DNA of 64,000 nt from Streptomyces sp. CC228A. Lineage in GTDB: Bacteria; Actinomycetota; Actinomycetes; Streptomycetales; Streptomycetaceae. The DNA lies in the NCBI RefSeq assembly GCF_021390935.1, contig NZ_JAJPUI010000005.1, forward strand, positions 372,001 to 436,000, read 5' to 3'. Shown in pieces: positions 35,437 through 43,670 of the stretch (the stretch's first letter is position 1; each line of letters starts with the position of its first letter). The notes under the pieces are model-generated. The model saw nothing but the letters and a program-made list of their open reading frames with translations, did no database searches and had not been told where the DNA came from. The translations under genes and the position numbers were made by a program.

Positions 35437-36339
35437 GTGACTCCACCGCTCATCCCGTCTCGGGACGGTGCACGCGTCGTCTCTTCTCCGGAGGGGGCAC
35501 GCGTCCCGCCTCCGGACGGTCCGCGCGCCTTCCCCTCGGCGGACGGTCCGCGCGTCTCCCCCTCGGCGGACGGTGCACGCGCGCGTGGCGCCGGGACCGC
35601 CCGCGGGCGGCGCGCACCGGGGGCAAGGGCGGGGGCGGCAGCGGCGGGCCTGGCCGCCGCCGTGTTCGCCGGGTGGCTGTCCGGGATGCCCGCCGCCTCC
35701 GCCGCCTCGGTGTCCACCACTGCCTCCTCCGCGGAGGCCCACGCCGAACGGAACCGGCCGACGACGGCGCCCAGCACCCCGCTCGCGACCGGCCCCGGCC
35801 CTGGCCCGAGCGGCGCCGGAGGACCGCCCGACCCCGGGCAGTCCGCCCCGGAGAGCGCATCGCCCGGCCCCTCCGCGTCCGGGGCCTCGCCCGAGGCGTC
35901 GCCGCCCGCCTCCCCCGCGCCGGACGCGCGGCCCGGCCCCTCCCTGCTGCCGTCGATGGCGGGGCGCCCGGAGGGCGTGGGACGGCCGCGCCCCGGACGC
36001 CGGCCGTTCCCCTTCCCGTCCTTTCCGAGCCCGTTCGCGTCCGACTCCGCCTCCCCCTCCGGCTCGCCGTCGGCCTCGGACTCCCCGCGCGGCAGCACGG
36101 CGACCGCGACTGCCGTGCACACCCACCGCGGCGGGCAGGCGTGGGATTCCGTCCCGAAGGCGGGGTCCCCCGGAGTCGTCCTGCCCTGGCACACCACCTC
36201 CCCGCAGCCCCGGTACGAGGGACCGCTGGCCACCGGGAGCACCGTCGACCGGCGGGTCCCCGTCCTGACCATGGGGCTCGGGCTGACCCTCATGGGCGCC
36301 GGAATCGGCTTCCTCGGGCTGCGCCTGCGCCGCGGCTGA
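35437..36339 (+). CDS. Secreted or membrane-anchored Pro/Ser-rich protein
   Basis: About 300 residues from GTG 35437, with ACGGGAGGGGG upstream. The N-terminus repeats a roughly 10-residue unit (SADGPRVSP, SADGARA), encoded by about 30-bp repeats at 35460-35590. AGAAAAGLAAAVFAGWLSGMPAASA is a signal-like segment. A long disordered Pro/Ser/Ala region follows, and VLTMGLGLTLMGAGIGFLGLRLRRG is a C-terminal membrane anchor. No enzymatic domain is seen. It has the topology of a wall-spanning surface protein. The long N-terminus before the signal is odd and suggests that an internal start may be used. Confidence 0.7.
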   Translation: MTPPLIPSRDGARVVSSPEGARVPPPDGPRAFPSADGPRVSPSADGARARGAGTARGRRAPGARAGAAAAGLAAAVFAGWLSGMPAASAASVSTTASSAEAHAERNRPTTAPSTPLATGPGPGPSGAGGPPDPGQSAPESASPGPSASGASPEASPPASPAPDARPGPSLLPSMAGRPEGVGRPRPGRRPFPFPSFPSPFASDSASPSGSPSASDSPRGSTATATAVHTHRGGQAWDSVPKAGSPGVVLPWHTTSPQPRYEGPLATGSTVDRRVPVLTMGLGLTLMGAGIGFLGLRLRRG

Positions 36340-36422
36340 GTGGCGGGCGCGGCGCCCGGGTCCTCCTTGAGGGGGACGCCCGTGGTCCATCCGCAGTCGG
36401 TTGTCTGCGACGGCATACCCGG

Positions 36423-36440
36423 TATACATACTGAGTATGT
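36423..36440 (+). promoter_or_regulatory. -10 box and 15-bp palindrome over the PadR start codon
   Basis: ACATACTGAGTATGT (36426-36440) is a perfect palindrome around G36433 that contains the ATG at 36437. TATACA at 36423-36428 is a good -10 box for a leaderless transcript. ATAC-N3-GTAT symmetry is typical of PadR operators, so autorepression by promoter occlusion is inferred. Confidence 0.7.
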
Positions 36441-37111
36441 CGATCCGCCACGGGCTCCTGGCCCTCCTCGAACGCGGCCCGCGCTACGGCTCCCAACTCC
36501 GTACGGAGTTCGAGGCCCGCACCGGCTCCACCTGGCCGCTCAACGTCGGCCAGGTCTACACCACCCTGAACCGGCTGGAACGCGACGGCCTCGTCGCCCA
36601 GGAAGGCGAGGACGCCGCGGGGCACGCCCTGTACGTCATCACCGACCCGGGGCGGGAAGAGCTGCGCACCTGGTACGAGCGGCCCGTGGACCGGACCAGC
36701 CCCGCGCGCGACGAGCTCGCCATCAAGCTGGCCATGGCGGTCGGCGCCCCGGGCGTCGACCTCCGCGCGGTCATCCAGGCCCAGCGGCACCACACCGTGA
36801 AGGCCATGCAGGACTACACCCGCCTCAAGGCCCGCGCACTCGGTGCGCTGGAAGGCGGCGGCGCCGTCTCCGCCCGGGACCGCGACGACGTCGCGTGGCT
36901 GCTGGTGCTGGAGCAGCTGATCTTCCAGACCGAGGCCGAGGCGCGCTGGCTCGACCACTGCGAGGCCCGCCTGATCCGGCTGGCGGCGGCGGTGGCCGAC
37001 GCGGGGGCGGAACCACCCGCGTCGGCGGCCGCACCGGGACCGGTACCGCCCCCTGCGGCGCAGGCGCCGTCCGCCACCCGGCAGGCGCGCGCGTCCTCAG
37101 GACGGACATAG
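36437..37111 (+). CDS. PadR family transcriptional regulator
   Basis: A 224-residue protein. Residues 1-85 form the PadR winged helix (GLLALLERGPRYGSQLRTEFEARTG, WPLNVGQVYTTLNRLERDGLV, YVITDPGREEL). Residues 95-185 are the helical Vir-type dimer domain. A Pro/Ala tail of about 40 residues is extra. The start is leaderless within an apparent autoregulatory palindrome. PadR regulators next to ABC exporters usually repress them until a toxic or signal compound binds; the ABC genes 770 bp downstream on the same strand are the likely target. Confidence 0.9.
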   Translation: MSIRHGLLALLERGPRYGSQLRTEFEARTGSTWPLNVGQVYTTLNRLERDGLVAQEGEDAAGHALYVITDPGREELRTWYERPVDRTSPARDELAIKLAMAVGAPGVDLRAVIQAQRHHTVKAMQDYTRLKARALGALEGGGAVSARDRDDVAWLLVLEQLIFQTEAEARWLDHCEARLIRLAAAVADAGAEPPASAAAPGPVPPPAAQAPSATRQARASSGRT

Positions 37112-37204
37112 GGCTCCTCGGGGTCGGACCGGGCCTGCCCTGTGAGCCCTCACAGCAGGACGCGGCCGGTCCTGGGAGCCCTTCGCGGCCGGCGGAGGGT
37201 CCTC

Positions 37205-37371
37205 GGGGCGTCGGAAGGCGCCTCTCGGCACGCGACCCGGCTTCGCGGCGACGGAGCTGCCTCGCGGCGGGCCCAGGGGCCGTGGGGCGTCGGAAGGCGC
37301 CTCCCGCCCGCCCGGCAGGCGACCCCGGCCTCGCGGCGACGGAGCTGCTTCGCGGCGGGCCCAGGGGCCGT
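37205..37371. repeat. Tandem direct repeat of about 80 bp, two copies
   Basis: Both copies begin GGGGCGTCGGAAGGCGCCT (37205, 37284) and end GGGCCCAGGGGCCGTG. Copy 2 is about 9 bp longer in the middle. A degenerate third copy follows to about 37420. Confidence 0.8.
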
Positions 37372-37591
37372 GGGGGCGGCCCAGGGGCCTCGCGGCGGAC
37401 GCAGGGGGCCTTCGGGGGCGGGCCTGACGCGCCCGGTTCGCGCAGGCGGCCTTGCGGCGGGCCTGGAGTGCCCCGGTGGCGCGCCGGCGGCTGCGGGCTG
37501 CGTGAAGCGCGGCTCGCGGCAGGCGCAGGCCGCCTCAAGACAGCGCGCAAGGCTCCACGCCCCGGGCCGGCCCAGGCGGCCGGGGCCAGCC

Positions 37592-37648
37592 CAGGCTGCC
37601 GGGCCGGATGCAGGCTGCCGGGCCGGATGCAGGCTGCCGGGCCGGATA
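37592..37648. repeat. Three perfect 19-bp tandem repeats
   Basis: CAGGCTGCCGGGCCGGATG occurs at 37592-37610 and 37611-37629, and with a final A at 37630-37648. Non-coding. Confidence 0.9.
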
Positions 37649-37881
37649 CAGGCATCGGCCCGCCGACCCACCGCCCCGCGGCCCCGCGGCCCTCACCGCC
37701 CCCGGACCCAAGGACTCACCGCCCCACCGCCCCCGGACGCACCAACCCACCGCCCCACCCGGACCCACGACCCACCACGACCACCACCGGCCCGCACCCC
37801 GCCCGCGGGCCCTGCCATCACTCACCGACCGACACCGCCCGTACCCGGCACCCGTCGCGGTACGCCAAGGGGGATCCTTCC

Positions 37882-38682
37882 TTGTCACCATCCACGCCAC
37901 TCACGTCACAGCCGCCCCACCAGCCCGTCCTGCGGTTGAGCAAGCTGACCCGCGTCCACGGCAGCGGCGCCACGGAGGTCCATGCCCTGCGCGGCATCGA
38001 CCTCGATGTCTTCCCCGGCGAACTGGTCGCCGTCATGGGCCCCTCGGGCTCCGGGAAGTCCACGCTGCTCACCCTCGCGGGCGGGCTGGACACTCCCTCC
38101 TCGGGCCAGGTGATCGTCGAGGGCACCGACATCAGCTCCGCCGACCGGAGCACGATCGCCGCGATGCGCCGCCGGAGCATCGGCTACGTCTTCCAGGACT
38201 ACAACCTCATACCGGCGCTCACCGCCGCCGAGAACGTCGCCCTCCCCCGCGAACTGGACGGGACGTCCGCCCGCAAGGCCCGCACCGAGGCGCTCGCGGC
38301 CCTGGAGGAGATGAGCCTCGGCCACCTCGCCGACCGCTTCCCCGACGAGATGTCCGGCGGCCAGCAGCAGCGGGTCGCCATCGCCCGCGCCCTCGTCGGC
38401 GAGCGGCGGCTCGTCCTCGCCGACGAACCGACCGGCGCCCTCGACTCCGAGACCGGCGAGTCCGTGCTCGCGCTGCTGCGCACCCGGTGCGACGCGGGCG
38501 CCGCCGCGGTCCTCGTCACCCACGAACCGCGGTTCGCCGCCTGGGCCGACCGCGTGGTCTTCCTGCGGGACGGCTCGGTCGTCGACCAGACCGTACGCAG
38601 CGATGCGGAATCCCTGCTCACGGCACCCTCCGGCTCCCAGGGCGACCGGGGTCCGGCCGGTCAGGCGGGCGGCCCGCAGTGA
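37882..38682 (+). CDS. ABC transporter ATP-binding protein (MacB/LolD type)
   Basis: The 266-residue protein starts at TTG 37882 with AAGGGGGA upstream. Walker A GPSGSGKSTLL, Q-loop FQDYNLIPAL, signature MSGGQQQR, Walker B RLVLADEPTGALD and switch His LVTHEP are all present. The LolD/MacB-style sequence fits its FtsX-type permease partner. It couples ATP hydrolysis to export or to mechanical signalling. GTGA overlap with the permease gives tight coupling. It is likely repressed by the upstream PadR regulator. Confidence 0.93.
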   Translation: MSPSTPLTSQPPHQPVLRLSKLTRVHGSGATEVHALRGIDLDVFPGELVAVMGPSGSGKSTLLTLAGGLDTPSSGQVIVEGTDISSADRSTIAAMRRRSIGYVFQDYNLIPALTAAENVALPRELDGTSARKARTEALAALEEMSLGHLADRFPDEMSGGQQQRVAIARALVGERRLVLADEPTGALDSETGESVLALLRTRCDAGAAAVLVTHEPRFAAWADRVVFLRDGSVVDQTVRSDAESLLTAPSGSQGDRGPAGQAGGPQ

Positions 38683-41546
38683 CGAACTGGTTCCACTCCT
38701 GGCGTGCCGCGGTCCGGATCGCCCGCCGCGACGCCTGGCGCTTCAAGGGGCGCAGCTTCCTCGTCCTCGCCATGATCGCGATGCCGATCCTGGGCGTGAG
38801 CGCCGCCGATCTGACACTGCGCAGCGCGGAGCTGTCCCCGCAGGAGAAGGCCACCCGCCTCCTCGGTGCCGCGGACGCCCGCTTCACCGACGCCCGGACG
38901 GGCGGTGCGGCCATCCTGCAGAGCCCGGACGGTGAAGTGTCCGCGCCGGTCCAGGATCCCAAGCCCGGGCAGCCGTATCCGGAGGGGTCGACGGACGTCG
39001 GCAAGGCCTTCCCGGCGGGTGCGCGGGTGCTGACCGACACCAGCGGCTACGCCAAGGTGAGCACCGCCCACGGCCTGCTCGGCGTCGACGTCCGGGAGAT
39101 CAAGGCCGCCGACCCCCTCGCCCGGGGCATGATGCCGCTGCTGGAGGGGCGCTTCCCCGAGCGGGACACCGAGGTCGCGGTCACCGGCAGGTTCCTGAAG
39201 GACAGCGGGCTGGAGCTCGGCTCGCGGCTGACCGCCCGGGGCCTCGACCGGGAGTACGAGGTCGTGGGTGTGTACGAGCTCCCCGACGAGCTCACCTCCG
39301 TGCAGGTCAACGCGCTTCCCGGCGCCTTGCTCGCCCCGCTCGCCAAGGCCCTCGAAGCGGACAGCCGCTCCGCGTCGGACGCTGCCGTCAGCTATCTGAT
39401 CGGCCTCGGCGGCGACAGCGCTTCGCGTGAAGGTTTCACGTGGAACATGGTCCAGGCGGCCAACGGCAAGGGCGTCCGGGTCGTGTCCCGCACGGTGCTG
39501 ATCGACCCGCCCGACCGGGCCGACGTGCCGCTGTTCCAGAAGGAGGGCTGGGACTCGTACGGCAACTCCCCCGGCGCGGAGCGCCTCGCCCTGATGGCCG
39601 CCGCGACCGTCGTGGGCCTCGCCATGTTGGAGATCTGCCTTCTGGCCGGTCCCGCGTTCGCCGTCGGGGCGCGCCGCTCGCGCCGCCAGCTCGGCCTGGT
39701 GGGCGCCAACGGCGGCGACCGCCGCCACATCCGCTCCATCGTCCTGGCAGGCGGACTGGTGATCGGTGTCGCCGCGGCCGTGGTCGGGACGGTCCTGGGC
39801 GTGGTGCTCACCTTCCTCCTCCAGCCATGGCTGGAGGAGACCATCGGACAGCGCTTCGGGGCCTTCGACGTCAGGCCGCTGGAGCTGCTCGGCATCGCGC
39901 TGCTCGCCGTGCTCACCGGCCTGCTGGCCGCCATCGTCCCGGCGATCACCGCGTCCCGCGAGACGGTGCTGGCCTCGCTCACGGGACGCCGCGGCGTCCG
40001 CGGGAGCAACCGCGTGCTGCCCGTCATCGGGCTGGTCGCCACCCTGGTCGGTGCCGCCGTGGCGCTGTACGGGTCGGTGTTCAGCGACCGCTTCGTCATC
40101 GTGGCCGGCGGCAGCGCGCTCGCTGAGCTGGGCGTGGTCGCCATGACCCCGATGCTGGTGGGGCTGTTCGGCCGCGCCGGCCGCTGGCTGCCGCTGTCGC
40201 CGCGGCTGGCCCTGCGCGACGCCGTCCGCAACCGCGGCCGCACGGCGCCCGCCGTGGCCGCGGTCCTCGCGGCCGTCGCGGGAACCGTCGCCGTCGCCAC
40301 CTACGCGAGCAGCCGCGACGCACAGGGCCTCGCCGAGTACGAGGCGCGGCTGCCGCACGGCGCCGTCGCCGCGATGGTGACCGAGGACGGTGGCCGGGAC
40401 CTCCCGACGATCCGTGACGCCGTGCAGAAGAACCTGCCGGTCGACATCCGCGCCGACGTGTCCCGCGTCACCGTCGGCAAGGCGACCTGCGACCCGTGGG
40501 GCGGCGAGCCGGGCTGCGGCCGGCTGGAAGTGGTCATCCCCAAGGCGAACGAGTGCCCGCTGTGGAGCACCCCGGACGCCGAGGCGTCCTACTCGCGGGA
40601 GGAGCTCCGCGGGTTCGCCCGCGACTGGCGCTGCGCGTCGCGGGGCTTCGGATTCGTCCCCACGGACACCGGCCTCCTCGTCGGCGACGAAAAGCTGCTG
40701 GCGGTGCTCGGCGTCGACGACCCGGACGCCGCGAAGGCCCTGGCCGCAGGTGAGGTCGTCTCCTTCTGGAAGGCGCAGGTCGGTGAGGACGGCAAGGTCT
40801 CGCTGCGGATCATTACCGACACGGAGGAGGCCGACCGCGCCGCGGAGCAGGGCAAGGAGTTCGAGGGCGAGGTGCGGGCGCTCCCGGCCCACCAGCTGCC
40901 GGACGACGTCGCCTCCTACGGCGTCAACGCGGTGATGAGCCCGGCCACCGCCAAGGCGGCCGGTCTGACGACAGTGCCCCTGGGCTCGTACTACACGACG
41001 CACCAGCCGCCCAGCTCGGAGCAGAAGCAGAAGCTCGACGCCGCCGTGGCCAACTCCGGCATCTCCGTCGACCTGCATGTCGAAGAGGGCTATGTCAGCG
41101 AGTACGGCATCGTGCTGCTGGCGCTGACCGTCTTCGCCGGTCTGGTCACCCTGGGCGCGGCCGGCATCGCGACGGGCCTCGCGCAGGCCGACGCCGAGGC
41201 GGACCTGCGGACCCTGGCCGCCGTCGGGGCGCCGGACCGCGTGCGCCGCACCCTCAGCGGGTTCCAGTGCGGGGTGGTGGCCGCCATGGGCGTGCTGCTC
41301 GGCTCGGCCGCCGGGGTGCTGCCCGCCATCGGGCTGCGGCTCACCGAACGGCGCGAGGCGATGGCCTGGTACGAGGAGGGGCTCAACGCCGGATGGCTGG
41401 GCTCCGCACCCGTGCCGACCGTGCCGATCGTCGTCCCCTGGGCCACGCTGGGTGCCCTGCTCGTCGCCGTACCGCTCGGCGCGGCGCTGCTGGCCGCACT
41501 GCTCACCCGGTCACGGGGAGCGGTGGCCCGCCGCGCGGAGGCGTGA
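38679..41546 (+). CDS. ABC transporter permease, FtsX/MacB family
   Basis: A 955-residue double-FtsX permease. An N-terminal span (FLVLAMIAMPILGVSAADL) is followed by a first extracytoplasmic MacB_PCD-like domain to about residue 295. A block of membrane helices runs from about residue 300 to 540 (LALMAAATVVGLAMLEICLLAG onward). A second outer domain with Cys pairs (KATCDPWGGEPGCG) extends to about 800. Three final helices end in an Arg-rich tail. This architecture exports peptides, lipids or antibiotics, or responds to envelope stress. The gene contains a parS-like palindrome at 39433-39446. Confidence 0.9.
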   Translation: MTNWFHSWRAAVRIARRDAWRFKGRSFLVLAMIAMPILGVSAADLTLRSAELSPQEKATRLLGAADARFTDARTGGAAILQSPDGEVSAPVQDPKPGQPYPEGSTDVGKAFPAGARVLTDTSGYAKVSTAHGLLGVDVREIKAADPLARGMMPLLEGRFPERDTEVAVTGRFLKDSGLELGSRLTARGLDREYEVVGVYELPDELTSVQVNALPGALLAPLAKALEADSRSASDAAVSYLIGLGGDSASREGFTWNMVQAANGKGVRVVSRTVLIDPPDRADVPLFQKEGWDSYGNSPGAERLALMAAATVVGLAMLEICLLAGPAFAVGARRSRRQLGLVGANGGDRRHIRSIVLAGGLVIGVAAAVVGTVLGVVLTFLLQPWLEETIGQRFGAFDVRPLELLGIALLAVLTGLLAAIVPAITASRETVLASLTGRRGVRGSNRVLPVIGLVATLVGAAVALYGSVFSDRFVIVAGGSALAELGVVAMTPMLVGLFGRAGRWLPLSPRLALRDAVRNRGRTAPAVAAVLAAVAGTVAVATYASSRDAQGLAEYEARLPHGAVAAMVTEDGGRDLPTIRDAVQKNLPVDIRADVSRVTVGKATCDPWGGEPGCGRLEVVIPKANECPLWSTPDAEASYSREELRGFARDWRCASRGFGFVPTDTGLLVGDEKLLAVLGVDDPDAAKALAAGEVVSFWKAQVGEDGKVSLRIITDTEEADRAAEQGKEFEGEVRALPAHQLPDDVASYGVNAVMSPATAKAAGLTTVPLGSYYTTHQPPSSEQKQKLDAAVANSGISVDLHVEEGYVSEYGIVLLALTVFAGLVTLGAAGIATGLAQADAEADLRTLAAVGAPDRVRRTLSGFQCGVVAAMGVLLGSAAGVLPAIGLRLTERREAMAWYEEGLNAGWLGSAPVPTVPIVVPWATLGALLVAVPLGAALLAALLTRSRGAVARRAEA
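39433..39446. promoter_or_regulatory. parS-like site with one mismatch, inside the ABC permease gene
   Basis: GTTTCACGTGGAAC differs by one base from the palindromic ParB site GTTTCACGTGAAAC. Streptomyces carries many such sites around oriC, often within genes. Confidence 0.6.
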
Positions 41547-41726
41547 GCGGGACGGCCTCAGCGCCTGCGGCGGACCAGCGCCGGAGGCGCGGCCCGAGCG
41601 AGCTCCGGAACCGCAGCCGCAGCCGCAGCCGGAGCCCGAGCCGCTGAGCCGGACCCGGAGCCGCTGAGCGGGAAGCGGGGCGTGACCGCATCCGGCACGC
41701 GCGAGCAGGCGGCCGCGTGACCGCGT

Positions 41727-41769
41727 TGTGCCCCTGCGCGAGGGTGGATCACCGTCGTGCAGGGGCACA
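41727..41769. promoter_or_regulatory. 11-bp inverted repeat upstream of bpa
   Basis: TGTGCCCCTGC (41727-41737) and GCAGGGGCACA (41759-41769) are perfect arms around a 21-nt spacer that itself contains GGTGGATCACC. It lies 37 bp before the bpa start and 180 bp after the permease. It could terminate the ABC operon or regulate bpa. Confidence 0.6.
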
Positions 41770-41805
41770 CCGTGGGGTGACGTATCTGTACGAGAGAATG
41801 GCGGC

Positions 41806-42348
41806 ATGGAGATGCCGAGGAATGAACGGTCGCAGGACAGCCCGCACGTCCTCATCGTCGGACAGGACGGTATGGCGCTCGCCGGTGAGCATGACGACGA
41901 GGTGCGCGAGGTCCCGGTCACGGACATGGTCGAGCAGCCTGCGAAGGTCATGCGGATCGGCAGCATGATCAAGCAACTGCTGGAGGAGGTGAGGGCGGCA
42001 CCTCTCGACGAGGCCAGCCGCGTCCGGCTCAAGGAGATCCACCACAGCTCGGTGAAGGAGCTGGAGGAGGGCCTGGCGCCGGAGCTCGTCGAGGAACTGG
42101 AGCGCCTCTCCCTGCCGTTCACCGACGACGGAGTGCCGTCGGATGCGGAGCTCCGTATCGCGCAGGCGCAGCTGGTCGGCTGGCTGGAGGGCCTCTTCCA
42201 CGGCATCCAGACCGCGCTGTTCGCCCAGCAGATGGCGGCGCGCGCCCAGCTGGAGCAGATGCGCAGGGCCCTCCCGGCAGGCGCGGGCGGCAGCGACGAC
42301 GACCAGCCGGGCCACAACGCCACCCGCTCGGGCGGCCCGTACCTCTGA
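41806..42348 (+). CDS. bpa: Bacterial proteasome activator Bpa/PafE
   Basis: The 180-residue protein has the highly conserved DUF2587 core: VTDMVEQPAKVMRIGSMIKQLLEEVRAAPLDEASRVRL, then LPFTDDGVPSDAELRIAQAQLVGWLEGLFHGIQTALFAQQMAARAQLEQM. In mycobacteria Bpa forms a dodecameric ring that opens the 20S proteasome without ATP through a C-terminal GQYL. Here the tail ends GGPYL, keeping the Tyr-Leu that docks in the proteasome pocket. It therefore probably feeds unfolded proteins to the 20S core. The proteasome genes themselves are not in this window. Confidence 0.92.
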   Translation: MEMPRNERSQDSPHVLIVGQDGMALAGEHDDEVREVPVTDMVEQPAKVMRIGSMIKQLLEEVRAAPLDEASRVRLKEIHHSSVKELEEGLAPELVEELERLSLPFTDDGVPSDAELRIAQAQLVGWLEGLFHGIQTALFAQQMAARAQLEQMRRALPAGAGGSDDDQPGHNATRSGGPYL

Positions 42349-42623
42349 CCTGGGCGGCAGCCCGGCTCGGGCGCTGGTCCGGCGCGCGCCGTGCCCCGGC
42401 ACGTACGGCGGCTGCGGTGTGTACGGTGCCCGGCACGTACGGTGGCCCCGGCGCGTACGGTGCCCGGCACGGTCTCAAGCCCGTGCCGATCCCAGCCCGT
42501 TCGTGATCCGAGCGCGTACCTGATCCGGTCCCGCACTTGATCCGGTCGCGCACCGGATCCGAGCGCCCATCTGCTCAGGTCCATTCGGCGCCGCAACGGC
42601 CGCGGACCCGCCCTGCCGACAGA
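42349..42623. repeat. Repeat-rich intergenic stretch after bpa
   Basis: GTACGGTGCCCGGCAC occurs at 42421-42436 and 42455-42470 with degenerate copies around them from 42396. GATCCG/GATCCGGTC units recur between 42500 and 42560. No coding frame is convincing. Confidence 0.65.
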
Positions 42624-42660
42624 ACGGCCCGGCACCCCCTCGAGAGGGGTGCCGGGCCGT
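42624..42660. terminator. Terminator hairpin between bpa and the quinone oxidoreductase
   Basis: Perfect 15-bp arms ACGGCCCGGCACCCC (42624-42638) and its complement (42646-42660) flank the loop CTCGAGA. It is 11 bp past the minus-strand oxidoreductase stop and can serve both convergent genes. Confidence 0.9.
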
Positions 42661-42671
42661 CACGTTCCCCG

Positions 42672-43661
42672 TCAGCTCGCAGAGGGGCTGGTCAGCAGGA
42701 CCTTGCCGACGTGCGTGCTGTCCTCCAGCACCCTGTGGGCCTCCGCCGCCGCCGTCATGGGAAGGACCCGGTCCACCACGGGCCGGACCCCGCCCGCGGC
42801 CACCAGCGGCCAGACGTGCTCCCGTACGGCGGCGATGATGGCCGCCTTCTCCTCAAGGGGACGGCTGCGCAACGAGGTCGCCGTGACGGCCGCCCGCTTG
42901 GCGAGAAGCGCCCCGAGGTTCAACTCGGCCTTCCGTCCTCCCTGGAGACCGATGACGGCCAGTCGGCCGTTGACGGCCAGAGCCTCGACGTTCCGCTCCA
43001 GGTACTTGGCGCCGATGATGTCGAGGATGACATCCGCCCCCGCACCGTCGGTCGCCTTGCGCACCTCCTGCACGAAGTCCTGCTCCCGGTAGTCGATGAG
43101 GACGTCCGCACCGAGTTCGGCGCACCGCGCCAACTTGTCGGGGCTTCCGGCGGTCACCGCGACGCGCGCCCCGACGGCCTTGCCGAGCTGGATGGCCATG
43201 GTCCCGATGCCGCTCGCCCCGCCGTGCACCAACAGCGTCTCACCGGGCCGCAGATGGGCCACCATGAAAACGTTGGACCACACTGTCGCGGCGACCTCCG
43301 GCAGCGCCGCCGCCGTGACGACGTCCACGCCCTTGGGCACCGGCAGCAGCTGTCCGGCAGGGACGGCCACCTTCTCGGCGTACCCGCCGCCCGCCAGCAG
43401 GGCGCACACCTCGTCGCCGACAGCCCAGCCGGTGACTCCGGGGCCGACGGCCGCCACCCGCCCCGAGCACTCCAGTCCCGGGTACACGGGCGCCCCGGGC
43501 GGTGGCGGGTAGAAGCCCTGGCGCTGGAGCAGGTCGGCGCGGTTGACGGCGGTGGCCGCCACGTCGACGAGGACCTCGCCCTCGCCGGGCACGGGATCGG
43601 GCACCTCGGCCCAGACGAGCGCTTCAGGGCCACCAGGTTCCGGAATCGTGATCGCATGCAT
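42672..43661 (-). CDS. NAD(P)H-quinone oxidoreductase (zinc-free MDR, PIG3-like)
   Basis: A 329-residue medium-chain reductase. The N-terminal GroES-like half has VNRADLLQRQGFYPPPPGAPVYPGLECSG, the PIG3/TP53I3-type signature, and lacks catalytic zinc ligands. The Rossmann half has LLVHGGASGIGTMAIQLGKAVGA for NADPH. It reduces quinones or related electrophiles with NAD(P)H and is often protective. The start is ATG 43661. Only 9 bp separate it from the K+ channel stop, so it may be the last gene of the mobA-moeA-channel operon. Confidence 0.93.
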   Translation of the reverse strand: MHAITIPEPGGPEALVWAEVPDPVPGEGEVLVDVAATAVNRADLLQRQGFYPPPPGAPVYPGLECSGRVAAVGPGVTGWAVGDEVCALLAGGGYAEKVAVPAGQLLPVPKGVDVVTAAALPEVAATVWSNVFMVAHLRPGETLLVHGGASGIGTMAIQLGKAVGARVAVTAGSPDKLARCAELGADVLIDYREQDFVQEVRKATDGAGADVILDIIGAKYLERNVEALAVNGRLAVIGLQGGRKAELNLGALLAKRAAVTATSLRSRPLEEKAAIIAAVREHVWPLVAAGGVRPVVDRVLPMTAAAEAHRVLEDSTHVGKVLLTSPSAS

Positions 43662-43670
43662 GGCGCGAGG

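Larger units (their letters stand above)
37112..37881. other. 770-bp gene-free, repeat-rich stretch
   Basis: No frame here shows coding-like codon use. The stretch holds two direct repeats of about 80 bp (37205-37283 and 37284-37371), three 19-bp repeats (37592-37648), and a C-rich low-complexity tract of CCGCCCCACCG units (37660-37800). The last 60 bp must contain the ABC promoter and the ribosome site AAGGGGGA. All repeat units differ in length from multiples of three. Confidence 0.7.

Noticed and set aside
37142..37939. Arg/Gly/Pro-rich frame in the PadR-ABC gap.
   Set aside because: Built from tandem repeats with no domain and overlapping the ABC ATPase; third positions not biased as in real genes.
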